Below are positions 24,894 to 32,661 of a stretch of DNA of 32,661 bases, in pieces; the stretch's first letter is position 1; the number at the start of each line of letters is the position of its first letter. The position numbers and the translations under genes were made by a program. Source of the DNA: CBDCUE01 sp965222515 (GTDB taxonomy: Bacteria; Pseudomonadota; Alphaproteobacteria; Rickettsiales; JABIRX01); NCBI GenBank assembly GCA_965222515.1, contig CBDCUE010000002.1, positions 1 to 32,661 of the forward strand, read 5' to 3'. Below the pieces are notes generated by a model. It worked only from the letters and a program-made list of their open reading frames with translations. It ran no database searches and was not told where the DNA came from.

Positions 24894-24909
24894 TTAATAT
24901 TTAAAGGAA

Positions 24910-27363
24910 GTGCTACAAAGTTTAAAAAAACATACAAAAGAATTTTTTAGAAAAGATAATCAATTAAAAGATATTGATGCTTTGGTACAAGAACATAAAA
25001 ATCTTTTAAAAATAGCAGATATAATCCCACTAGTTGAAATGCTAGATGATGAAATGACAATTTATACTAAAAACTTTGGCTTGGTGCAAGTGATAAAGTT
25101 GCAAGGTATGGATTATTCAGGAGTTTCGTCTGATCATAGAAATAATTATTTTAATGTCAGAAAAACAAGCTTTGATTCAGTTCCTGCGGGAATTGAATTA
25201 GGTTTTTATTATTTTAGAAAAAAACTATTTTCTAAAACTGAGCAATTAAAAAAACTATCTTTCAAAAATAAATATGCCAAAACTATAAATGAGAAATGGC
25301 AAAAAAATTTTATCAATGCCTATAAAACAGAAATTTATTTAGTTTTAAGATATCAGATTCCAATAGATTTCAAAAAATTAATTAACCCATTAGCAAAAAA
25401 TTTTGATATAAGCGAAAAACTAATAAATCATATAGATAAAATAAACTCAGCAAGAGATATAATGTCTACAAAATTATCTATTTATAAGCCAGAAGTTTTA
25501 AAAAATGAGGAATTAATAAATTTTTGGAGTTATATTATTAATTGTTCAGAGTTGGATAATTTGATAGGTCAAAAAAAAGATATAGGAAACTCAATCTCAT
25601 TAACTGAAATTAATTTTAATAGGAAAAAAAGATTAATTTCATTATCAAATAGCAAAGGCAGAAGATATGCAAGAATTTTGACTTTAAAATCTATAGCAAA
25701 TAAAACAACAGATATAGTTTTAAGTTCATTGATGAATTTAAAACATGAGTTTATGGTGGTGCAGAAAATAATACCTATCTATAAAGAAAGAACTAAAGCA
25801 GAAATTGACAAAAGATTAAAAAACACACAAGGCTTGGGAGGTGCGGGATTTACCGACTTAAGATTGCTTGATTTACAAGAGGCAGGTGAGGCGGTGGAGG
25901 CTAATCAAGTTGTGATGTCTGCATATAGCATAAATATTTTGGTGTTGGGAGATAGTGAGCAAGATTTACAAATAGCAGAAAGAGATATAGAAGCCAACCT
26001 TGCTTCAAATCAAATTTCTGTATTGACTGAAAGTATGATAATGTCTACTAATTTTTGGTCAATATTTCCTGATTATTATAGAAAATCAGGAAGAGAGTTA
26101 ATGGTTACTACTGAAAATCTTGCAGATTTTATCACTCTTGGCTCTTCTCATGAAGGAATAGGGGAGTGTAGCTTTGGTAAGGAACCAATAGCTTTATTTA
26201 AAACAGATAGTTTTACTAATTATTCATTTACTTTTCATCAATCAGCTGAACAAAATGTGGTTGGTCATACTTTGATTATTGGAGGGACGGGAACGGGAAA
26301 AACTACCTTGATTGAGTTTTTATTGATGAATTGTTTAAAATATGAAAAGTTAAGAATGTTGGCTTTTGATTCTTTGAAAGGGTTAAAAATTTTTTCTAGT
26401 GTTTTTGATGGGAAATATATTAATGTAGGGGAGGATAGAGGTTTAAAATTAAATCCTATGCTTCTGAAAGAAACTAACAGAAATAAAGGTTTTTTGATGC
26501 AGTGGTTGGAAATGTTGATTGGAAGTATTAATGAAGAAGAAAGAGAAATTATCACAACTGCTGTGCAAAGAAATTTTGAATTAAATCCACAAGAAAGAAA
26601 TTTAACAATTTTGAGAGCCTTAGGATCTGTATCTGATAAAGGCAGAACTTCAATTGCTAAAAGGTTGGCAAGATGGTTGCCTGATTCAGAAGATCCAACA
26701 AAATCAGATCATCCGTTCGGATTATTATTTAATGCAAAATCGGATAATTTGAATTTTAATAATTCAATTGTATCTTTTGGAATGGATCAAGTTTTGGGAA
26801 ATCAAGATGTGCTTGGTGCTTTGTCAACTTATATATTTCATTGTTTTAATGAATATATTACTACAAACCCATCTCCAAATATTCTTTTTATTGATGAGAT
26901 GGGAAGATATATAGATAATAAATTGTTTCAGCCGATTATCAAACAATCCTTTCAAGAAATGAGAAAAAGAAATGGGGTGATTATAGGAGCGGTGCAACAG
27001 CCATCTTCAATTTTAGATTCTCCTATTGGAAAAGCAGTTATAGCAAATACAGCTACTTATTTGATTTATCCTGATTCAAATGCAAACCCTACAGAATATA
27101 TAGGAGCAACAGAAGAAAATCAAAATATAAATGGTTTGGGGCTTAATGATGCGGAGTTTCATTGGGTAAAATATTCAAATGTTAGTAGGAAAGTTATGTT
27201 AAAAAGAAAAGGAGGGGAATCGGTGATTTTAGATGTTGATTTGGCTTGTTTAAAGAAGCATTTAAAGTTATTTTCATCTAATAATGAAGATGTTAAGCAG
27301 TTTGAGAAATTGTCAAAAACAGGGGATGAGAACTTTGTTGATGAATTTATAAGTAATAATTAA
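24910..27363 (+). CDS. virB4: VirB4 type IV secretion ATPase
   Basis: An 817-residue ATPase that powers pilus assembly and transport at the inner membrane. Walker A is GGTGTGKTT at residues 458-466, Walker B is in ILFIDEMGRY (from about 658), and RKRNGVIIGAVQQPSSIL follows. The N-terminal half matches the VirB4/CagE family layout, and the length is normal. The start is uncertain: GTG at 24910 is only 1-2 bases after the purine run AAAGGAA, the first in-frame ATG is far inside, and a stop lies five codons upstream of the GTG. Confidence 0.93.
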   Translation: MLQSLKKHTKEFFRKDNQLKDIDALVQEHKNLLKIADIIPLVEMLDDEMTIYTKNFGLVQVIKLQGMDYSGVSSDHRNNYFNVRKTSFDSVPAGIELGFYYFRKKLFSKTEQLKKLSFKNKYAKTINEKWQKNFINAYKTEIYLVLRYQIPIDFKKLINPLAKNFDISEKLINHIDKINSARDIMSTKLSIYKPEVLKNEELINFWSYIINCSELDNLIGQKKDIGNSISLTEINFNRKKRLISLSNSKGRRYARILTLKSIANKTTDIVLSSLMNLKHEFMVVQKIIPIYKERTKAEIDKRLKNTQGLGGAGFTDLRLLDLQEAGEAVEANQVVMSAYSINILVLGDSEQDLQIAERDIEANLASNQISVLTESMIMSTNFWSIFPDYYRKSGRELMVTTENLADFITLGSSHEGIGECSFGKEPIALFKTDSFTNYSFTFHQSAEQNVVGHTLIIGGTGTGKTTLIEFLLMNCLKYEKLRMLAFDSLKGLKIFSSVFDGKYINVGEDRGLKLNPMLLKETNRNKGFLMQWLEMLIGSINEEEREIITTAVQRNFELNPQERNLTILRALGSVSDKGRTSIAKRLARWLPDSEDPTKSDHPFGLLFNAKSDNLNFNNSIVSFGMDQVLGNQDVLGALSTYIFHCFNEYITTNPSPNILFIDEMGRYIDNKLFQPIIKQSFQEMRKRNGVIIGAVQQPSSILDSPIGKAVIANTATYLIYPDSNANPTEYIGATEENQNINGLGLNDAEFHWVKYSNVSRKVMLKRKGGESVILDVDLACLKKHLKLFSSNNEDVKQFEKLSKTGDENFVDEFISNN

Positions 27364-27380
27364 TTAAAAAAGGTAAAATT

Positions 27381-27755
27381 ATGGGAAAATTTAATTTAGT
27401 AAGAAAACTATTAAAATTAAGTGTTTTGTTGGTTTTCTTTACAGGATGTGTGCATCCATATGAACAAGGAAATCCAAAAATAAAACACTACAAAGAAATA
27501 CTAAAAAAACATCATACGAAAAGAGATGTTTTAAATTCTTTTGGACAACCTTATAAAAAATATCATAATTATGATTATGATTCTTGGATTTATTATTATG
27601 AAAAAGGAGTAGAACATTTTTTTGTTCCAGAACATCAAAAATTTGAAAAAAGATATATTTTTAGATTAAAAATTGTTTTTAATAAAAAACAAGAAGTAAT
27701 AGATTTTTATGACGATACTAAAAGTCAGAATTATAATAGCAAGAGGGCTTTATGA
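27381..27755 (+). CDS. Lipoprotein of BamE/SmpA-like appearance in the virB operon
   Basis: A 124-residue protein with a lipoprotein signal (LVFFTGC, lipidated Cys23). The mature part has KRDVLNSFGQPYKKY and, later, DSWIYYYEKGVEHFF and IVFNKKQEVIDF. This order, a short helix with a Gly-Gln-Pro turn followed by strands ending in an FxxxxxVxxF motif, resembles BamE/SmpA-fold lipoproteins. It is not a standard VirB component. Its stop overlaps the next start by 4 bases (ATGA). Confidence 0.65.
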   Translation: MGKFNLVRKLLKLSVLLVFFTGCVHPYEQGNPKIKHYKEILKKHHTKRDVLNSFGQPYKKYHNYDYDSWIYYYEKGVEHFFVPEHQKFEKRYIFRLKIVFNKKQEVIDFYDDTKSQNYNSKRAL

Positions 27756-28507
27756 TAAAAAAAATTTTTTCTCTTACAATTTTATTATTATTTTTTTCTC
27801 TTAAGTCATTTGCCACTGGTCAAATGGTTTACGATTTAAAAGCTGATATTGAAAGAAAAACTAACAATATGAAAATGTTTCTAGAGACTGCGAATCAAAC
27901 AAAACAATTATACGAATCAATAAAGAACGGAAATTTGTCAAACAGTATTGCAAAAGAACAGGTAAAAGCATTAACAGAGAATCTAAACAGATTATTAGGT
28001 TTTGACAGATCTATTGATGCTGAAGTTAAAAAAAATTCTTTGCAAACAAAAAGCTTTGTTTTTTTAAAAGATCGTAAAACAGGCAGAAAAATAGACAACA
28101 AAACTCCTCAAGGAGTGGAAAAACTGATCGATCAAATTGTTCCAAAAAGAGGAACCAAAAACAGAAAAAATTACCAAAGAGTAAAAAATGCCTTTGGACA
28201 AAGAAGTGCAAAATCTTCTTTGGAATCAGCTGAGTTATATATACAAACTTATCCTGATAAACTGCAAGAATTTTCAGATATTGCTATGAAAGGAAATGAA
28301 ACAAAGTCATTAAAAGATTCTGTGGATGTTAATAATAGGCTTATTGCAGAGCTTCTTATGGAGCAGGCAAAAACTAATTTATTAATTGCAAAAATGATGA
28401 AACTACAGGCATTAAAAAATTTTACAGGAGAAGATCATAATGCAAAAATGGAAAATTATACCGATGCAGAAAGATCAGGTTGGAAGTATAAAAGAATGAG
28501 TAGATGA
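27752..28507 (+). CDS. virB5: VirB5/TrbJ-like protein
   Basis: A 251-residue exported protein: signal peptide (KKIFSLTILLLFFSLKSFA), then a mainly helical mature part with NNMKMFLETANQTKQLYESI and a C-terminal long helix (NRLIAELLMEQAKTNLLIAKM). This helical bundle is typical of VirB5/TrbJ, the minor pilin at the pilus tip that helps contact recipients. Coupled to the genes on both sides by ATGA overlaps. The chromosomal rvh system of Rickettsia, as I know it, lacks VirB5. Confidence 0.75.
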   Translation: MIKKIFSLTILLLFFSLKSFATGQMVYDLKADIERKTNNMKMFLETANQTKQLYESIKNGNLSNSIAKEQVKALTENLNRLLGFDRSIDAEVKKNSLQTKSFVFLKDRKTGRKIDNKTPQGVEKLIDQIVPKRGTKNRKNYQRVKNAFGQRSAKSSLESAELYIQTYPDKLQEFSDIAMKGNETKSLKDSVDVNNRLIAELLMEQAKTNLLIAKMMKLQALKNFTGEDHNAKMENYTDAERSGWKYKRMSR

Positions 28508-29652
28508 AAAAATTAAGCCTAATAATATTATTATTATTTTCTATATTTTTGTCATCTGCAATAGCAGATGATGTGGAGGTTGATAGTGATTTTTGGGAGA
28601 ATAATGCAACCGTAGGAGATTCTGTTTCATACAGCACAATTCAAACCTTACTTGATTTCACTGATAAATTTGTTGGTGAAATTTTGCCTATAATGATTGG
28701 AGATGCACAATATCTTTTTGTAGTTTTGGCTAGTTGTTTTTTAATATTTCATTTGGTTAGAGGCTATAAAGGCAATTATGATTTGGGTGGTTTTATGAAT
28801 ATGTTAATTTTACTTGGCTTAATTAGTGCAATTATGTATACAAACTCTTCAGGTTTTTATTTTCAATATATCTACAAGCCATTATTTTCAGTATTAATAA
28901 ATTTTCCTGCTTATGTGGTGAGACTTACAGCATCAATGAGTGATAATGGGGCAGGTTCGCTAAATAGCATTCAAGGTTTATTTATAGATTTAGATGAGCT
29001 TACTGATTCAATTAATAGGGTAGCCGATAGAATGGCTGGAGGCACTGGTTCTTGGTTATCAGATACGGCAAGTAAAATTACTATTGGATTAAAAGCAGGA
29101 ATTTTGTTTTTAATATTTTTTATTATGAGGGTGGCTTTTGTAACTATGTATAGTGTTGGTATTTTCTGTTCTTTCATAATGTTGGTATTTTTGCCTTTTG
29201 GAGTTCTTTTATATCCATTTCCACAATCAAGAGGTCTTTTTACTAATATTATGAAAACTTTAACATCATATTTACTATTGCCAACAGTAGCATCAATAAT
29301 ATTAGGGTTTGTATTTTTTATGACAAGAGATTTAGTGATTGATGCAAATAGATTACTTTCAGATGCAGAAATTTTGGGGGAAAAGCCTAGCATAGATAGT
29401 TTTTTTGGAACAGCTACTCTAATAGGCATTGTAAGCTTAGTAATGTTGAGTAAATCATATCAATTTACCAATGCTTTAACTAGCGGTGCAATTTCAAAAA
29501 CTAGTAGCGGTGCAGGTGGTGCAGTAGCAGGAGCAAGGGTAGCGGGAACAGGAGCGGGAAATCTAGCAACAGGAGCAAAACAAGGAACAGTTTTAGGTGG
29601 CAGGACTTTAGGAGGTGCGATAGGTGGGGCTAGAAAATTATTAAAAAAATAA
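28504..29652 (+). CDS. virB6: VirB6/TrbL-type polytopic membrane protein
   Basis: A 382-residue protein with an N-terminal signal-like segment (SLIILLLFSIFLSSAIA), at least five further hydrophobic stretches, and a Gly/Ala-rich C-terminal tail of about 60 residues (SSGAGGAVAGARVAG and similar), common in TrbL/VirB6 proteins. It forms part of the inner-membrane channel. It is a single gene of ordinary size, unlike the several very large VirB6 proteins of the Rickettsiales rvh system. Confidence 0.83.
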   Translation: MKKLSLIILLLFSIFLSSAIADDVEVDSDFWENNATVGDSVSYSTIQTLLDFTDKFVGEILPIMIGDAQYLFVVLASCFLIFHLVRGYKGNYDLGGFMNMLILLGLISAIMYTNSSGFYFQYIYKPLFSVLINFPAYVVRLTASMSDNGAGSLNSIQGLFIDLDELTDSINRVADRMAGGTGSWLSDTASKITIGLKAGILFLIFFIMRVAFVTMYSVGIFCSFIMLVFLPFGVLLYPFPQSRGLFTNIMKTLTSYLLLPTVASIILGFVFFMTRDLVIDANRLLSDAEILGEKPSIDSFFGTATLIGIVSLVMLSKSYQFTNALTSGAISKTSSGAGGAVAGARVAGTGAGNLATGAKQGTVLGGRTLGGAIGGARKLLKK

Positions 29653-29663
29653 CAAACAAAATT

Positions 29664-29813
29664 ATGAAAAACAAACTAATAAAAACATTTTTAATTATGA
29701 CTTTATTTTTAGTGATAGAGGGATGTTCAAGAAAAAAAGGTATTACTAGAGATTATGAAAAATCTCCCTGTGCTTGTAATAAAGAAGAGATTGAAAATTT
29801 TAGTAATGCATAG
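29664..29813 (+). CDS. virB7: VirB7-type small lipoprotein
   Basis: A 49-residue open frame: signal KLIKTFLIMTLFLVIEGC with the lipidated Cys after IEG, then a short charged mature peptide with two more cysteines (SPCACNK). Size, lipobox and position between VirB6 and VirB8 match VirB7, which stabilises VirB9 at the outer membrane. It starts 11 bases after virB6 and ends 6 bases before virB8. Confidence 0.75.
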   Translation: MKNKLIKTFLIMTLFLVIEGCSRKKGITRDYEKSPCACNKEEIENFSNA

Positions 29814-29819
29814 AGTAAA

Positions 29820-30515
29820 ATGACTAAAGAAAAGATAGCAGAGCCAAAAATAAATATTAAGTTGGGTTTAGCTTACACCGCAGTATTAACTCAATTAAAA
29901 ATATATCAAAAATTAACATTAGGATTATTAACTCTGACATTATTTTTAGCAGGGACGGTTTTCATTTTGCTTTTATCAAGTGATAAAGAGGTGGTATATA
30001 TAGAAATGGCAAAATCGGAAGATATACATTTTAGAATTATACCATCACCACTTAATAAAGAAAATAAACAATTATTGATCAGACAGCAATTGAGAGATTA
30101 TGTATATAACCGAACTCAAATTGATAATATAACAGAATTATATAGATTTGAAAAAGTTATTGCTATGAGTACAATAGATGAGCATCATAGATTTAAAAAA
30201 GAGTATGATAGAATAAACGGAGAAAGTTCTTTTAATAGAAGGGATGTAAAAATAGTAACAGATGCCTTTTTGTCTGCTAATTTGCACCAAGTAGAATTAG
30301 AGACAATAGATTATTTTGAGAATAAAACTTATAAAAACTATTGGACAGTTCATTTAACTTATGAATTTAGAAAACAGAGGGTAACTATCAGTAATGAGAC
30401 TAAAAACCCGTTAGGTTTAATTGTTACAAATTATATAGTAAGAAAAAAATCTATTACTTATGACGGTCTATCAAAAGGAGAAAAACCAACTTTTAAAGAG
30501 GAAATGCAAAAATGA
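29820..30515 (+). CDS. virB8: VirB8/TrbF-like inner-membrane protein
   Basis: A 231-residue bitopic protein: cytoplasmic N-terminus, one membrane segment (about residues 32-53), and a periplasmic domain with RQQLRDYVYNRTQID, the VirB8-type helix. The rest shows the NTF2-like strand pattern (YKNYWTVHLTYEF, LGLIVTNYIVRKK). VirB8 is an assembly factor of the inner-membrane complex. Its 3' end overlaps virB9 by 4 bases. Confidence 0.87.
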   Translation: MTKEKIAEPKINIKLGLAYTAVLTQLKIYQKLTLGLLTLTLFLAGTVFILLLSSDKEVVYIEMAKSEDIHFRIIPSPLNKENKQLLIRQQLRDYVYNRTQIDNITELYRFEKVIAMSTIDEHHRFKKEYDRINGESSFNRRDVKIVTDAFLSANLHQVELETIDYFENKTYKNYWTVHLTYEFRKQRVTISNETKNPLGLIVTNYIVRKKSITYDGLSKGEKPTFKEEMQK

Positions 30516-31462
30516 TTAAAATCTCAAATAAAATAGCAATATTTTTAATATTTATGTTATGTTTTTCATTTTCATCAAATGGAAAAGTAAATGATTTTTT
30601 TGGTAAGAAAAAACAATCTTTTGCACAAAAACAAAAAGAACAGCCTTTGAAAAGAAAGGATACTAATTTAAGGGATGTGCAGGTGAAATTTAATAATTCT
30701 TCGGCAAATGATAACACAATGAGATTTAAATGGTCTTCCCAAAAGACTTTTAAAGTTAAGATGAGATTAAGAATCAAAACTTTGATAGTTTTGCCAGAGG
30801 ATGAAGTAATAAAAGCTTATACCATAGGAGACAATAAATCATTTAAGGTTTCATCTATTAGTGCAGATTTTAAGAATATGGTGGATGTACAGAGTTTTTA
30901 TGCAGGTGTTGACACAAATTTAACTATTATAGGAAGAACAGGAAGAATTTATAATTTTTATTTAAGATCTTATGGGGTGCAAAGTAAAATGTTGCCTGAT
31001 TTTACCATATATGTAGATGCTCCGTCTCTTTCTCCTCAAAAATCTGCACAGTTTTTGAGCGATGTGGGAAGAGATGGAGCTAGGCTTTCACGAAGAGATA
31101 AAATAATTAGAAAAATAACGGCAGAAAATGATTATTTAAGAAATTTAGAGGAGGGAGAAGAGATTTTTATAGATTATAAAATGTATGGGGATAAAGAAAT
31201 AGCACCATATTCAGCCTATGATGATGGTAAATGGACATATTTTGATTTTCGAGGTCAAGGGATTGTAGAGTCAGGTAGAATGCCAGTAATTTATAAAGTA
31301 ATAGATGGTTTTGATGCAATAGTTAACACTAGATTTGAGGGTGGTTTTATTATAGCTGAAAGTATAAACCAAGGTTGGACTTTGAAAAATGGGCAAAAGA
31401 CAGTTTGTGTAAAAACCAAGAATAAGAAGAAGTTTAATAGTAGATTTGACAAGAGGAGATAA
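30512..31462 (+). CDS. virB9: VirB9/TrbG outer-membrane complex protein
   Basis: A 316-residue exported protein: signal peptide (IAIFLIFMLCFSFSS), a Lys/Gln-rich stretch, then a first beta domain containing IKTLIVLPEDEVIKAYTIGD and the GRTGRIYNFYLRS motif. The C-terminal domain starts around YGDKEIAPYSAYDDGKWTYF and includes IPAV-like strands (GRMPVIYKVIDG) and FEGGFIIAES. These are the usual landmarks of VirB9/CagX, which forms the outer-membrane ring with VirB7 and VirB10. Stop is 2 bases before virB10. Confidence 0.88.
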   Translation: MIKISNKIAIFLIFMLCFSFSSNGKVNDFFGKKKQSFAQKQKEQPLKRKDTNLRDVQVKFNNSSANDNTMRFKWSSQKTFKVKMRLRIKTLIVLPEDEVIKAYTIGDNKSFKVSSISADFKNMVDVQSFYAGVDTNLTIIGRTGRIYNFYLRSYGVQSKMLPDFTIYVDAPSLSPQKSAQFLSDVGRDGARLSRRDKIIRKITAENDYLRNLEEGEEIFIDYKMYGDKEIAPYSAYDDGKWTYFDFRGQGIVESGRMPVIYKVIDGFDAIVNTRFEGGFIIAESINQGWTLKNGQKTVCVKTKNKKKFNSRFDKRR

Positions 31463-31464
31463 AA

Positions 31465-32661
31465 ATGGGTAAAACAATTTTAACATTTGCCCAAGAAAGA
31501 AAGTTTGTTTTTTGGGGGGTAATATTTGCTGTATTATTGGGTTTGGTAGCGGTTTATATGAATTATAATAATAAAAAGAATCATTATTATGAGCAAGGAA
31601 GAATAGATGACAAATTTTTTAACACTACACCGAGGCAAAAAATAAAAGAAAGAATTATTGTAATATATCGAGATGGAAAACTAATTAAGGAAACTCAATC
31701 TTTAAATAAGCAGGGAATGGTTATAAGAACTAATAGGGAAGTGACTAATATTGAGAATAAAGTAACGAGAGATGGAGAAATTCTGAGATCAGGAGAAGAG
31801 TTGAAAAATGGAGATGTTATAGAAGAAACTATTATTAAAAAGAACGGTAAATATTACCGAAAAAGGCAAGTTTTAAGAAATGGTCAAATGGTGCAAGAAT
31901 TAATGCCAATTAGTGATAAAGAGCTAGAAGAGCTTACTTTAGGAAAATTGTTGCAGACTGGAAAAATAGTAAAAAGAAGTAATAAATATTATAGAAAAAA
32001 ACAGGTGCTAAAAAACGGCAGATTAGTAGATGAATTTGTTTTAATTAGTGATAAAAAATTAGAAGATCTTGCTTTGGGTGATTTTATCAAAGGTGAGAAA
32101 ATAATATATCAAACTAAAGATATCAGAGAGAAGTTTTTTATTGATGAGAATGGTAATGTTAAAAAAATTATTCAAAAACTAGATAAGAATGGTGAAGTGG
32201 TGGAGGAGGAGGTAATTGATTTAAGTGAGATAAAAGAGGGTGAAATTGTGGAAGAGGAAGATATAATAGGAAAAGATGGTAGAACAAAAACTATTATTAA
32301 AGTTGTAAGAAACGGTAAGATTGTGATAGAGGAAAAAGAAAAAATTAGTTTTAAGCCAAGTAGTTTATTTAGAACAAAAAAAACTAAAAAAAATCAACAA
32401 ATAGATAATGTGCAAGATAATTCTCATATTGAGCAAATTAAAGAGGAAAGCATGGCAGGTGGCGAGATTGTAAGTTTAAATGAGAATCATTGGAAAAAAT
32501 CTAATATTAAAAACAGGGATGATAATTTTAATATTCATCAAGAACCCTCAACACAAGCTACTTATCCAGTGGATTTAACGAGAGTTTTAACTATTGATAA
32601 ATTTATCCCTGCGATTTTATATACAGAGATAAAATCTCATTTGCCAAGTAAAAAAGTTATA
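31465..32661 (+). CDS. virB10: VirB10/TrbI, repeat-extended, cut by the window end
   Basis: Open to the window edge, 399 codons visible. A short cytoplasmic N-terminus, one membrane segment (about residues 15-32), then a long periplasmic part. Where VirB10 usually has a Pro-rich linker, this protein has charged imperfect repeats: KYYRKRQVLRNGQMVQE and KYYRKKQVLKNGRLVDE are 45 residues apart, and further units vary the theme. Near residue 363 the sequence TYPVDLTRVLTIDKFIPAIL begins, matching the start of the conserved VirB10 beta-barrel domain. VirB10 spans both membranes and senses ATP hydrolysis by the motors. The remainder of the domain lies outside the window. Confidence 0.88.
   Translation, partial: MGKTILTFAQERKFVFWGVIFAVLLGLVAVYMNYNNKKNHYYEQGRIDDKFFNTTPRQKIKERIIVIYRDGKLIKETQSLNKQGMVIRTNREVTNIENKVTRDGEILRSGEELKNGDVIEETIIKKNGKYYRKRQVLRNGQMVQELMPISDKELEELTLGKLLQTGKIVKRSNKYYRKKQVLKNGRLVDEFVLISDKKLEDLALGDFIKGEKIIYQTKDIREKFFIDENGNVKKIIQKLDKNGEVVEEEVIDLSEIKEGEIVEEEDIIGKDGRTKTIIKVVRNGKIVIEEKEKISFKPSSLFRTKKTKKNQQIDNVQDNSHIEQIKEESMAGGEIVSLNENHWKKSNIKNRDDNFNIHQEPSTQATYPVDLTRVLTIDKFIPAILYTEIKSHLPSKKVI

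Noticed and set aside
28971..29429. 152-aa minus-strand frame inside virB6
   Set aside because: Shadow of the well-supported virB6 frame.
1..32661. tRNA, rRNA or riboswitch genes
   Set aside because: No cloverleaf, conserved rRNA segment or known riboswitch core was recognised by eye; covariance-model searches were not possible.

Overview
The window is an extremely AT-rich stretch of what looks like a conjugative plasmid, or an integrated copy of one, from an intracellular alphaproteobacterium, most likely in Rickettsiales. The reasons are the base composition, the A/T homopolymer runs, a replication initiator with a DnaA domain-I-like C-terminus (a type I associate with Rickettsia plasmids), a ParA/ribbon-helix-helix partition pair, a relaxase with its accessory protein, a coupling protein and a P-type VirB operon. 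No rRNA, tRNA or core metabolic gene was seen. The taxonomic call is inference from gene content.

Layout. 41-2248: insertion sequence IS-A (copy A1) followed by a truncated second element IS-B (B1) that ends in a fold-back junction. 2249-2707: a C-terminally truncated relative of a large protein found further on. 3084-5816 (+): antitoxin, a ParE-type toxin fused to a relaxase-like tail, VirD4 (frameshifted) and a small hypothetical gene. 5906-6474 (+): a BrnT/BrnA-like toxin-antitoxin pair. 6551-8040 (-): a serine resolvase coupled to an ORF6N regulator. 8277-10707 (-): the mobilization operon mobC, antitoxin (broken), RelE-like toxin and relaxase (frameshifted), with a candidate oriT/iteron region at 10708-10970. 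11004-11677: a decayed HTH gene and a small membrane ORF. 11778-14932 (-): IS-A copy A2 with IS-B copy B2 nested in its end. 14935-15104: a HigA-type antitoxin remnant. 15105-16916 (-): a 603-aa repeat protein ending in a CaaX-like tetrapeptide. 17092-17806: an iteron-rich putative replication origin. 17807-19290 (-): IS-A copy A3. 19292-19728 (-): a second, wrecked copy of the ParE-type toxin-antitoxin pair. 19909-22294 (-): rep, the RHH partition gene and parA. 22295-22604: an operator candidate and centromere-like repeats. 22605-24095 (+): IS-A copy A4. 24268-32661 (+): a VirB2-B3-B4-lipoprotein-B5-B6-B7-B8-B9-B10 operon running off the window.

How it fits together. Rep, the iterons, ParA and the RHH protein would copy and partition the replicon. 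The relaxase and MobC would cut at oriT, VirD4 would pass the relaxase-DNA complex to the VirB channel, and at least four toxin-antitoxin loci or remnants would stabilise the plasmid. Four IS-A copies in both orientations have cut this backbone into blocks, separating virD4 from virB and the iterons from rep. Several transfer genes carry single-base frameshifts in A/T runs, so the element is either decaying or relies on slippage.

The most unusual items are the in-frame toxin/relaxase-tail fusion directly upstream of virD4, the CaaX-ending candidate effector, the repeat-extended VirB10 and the slippage sites.
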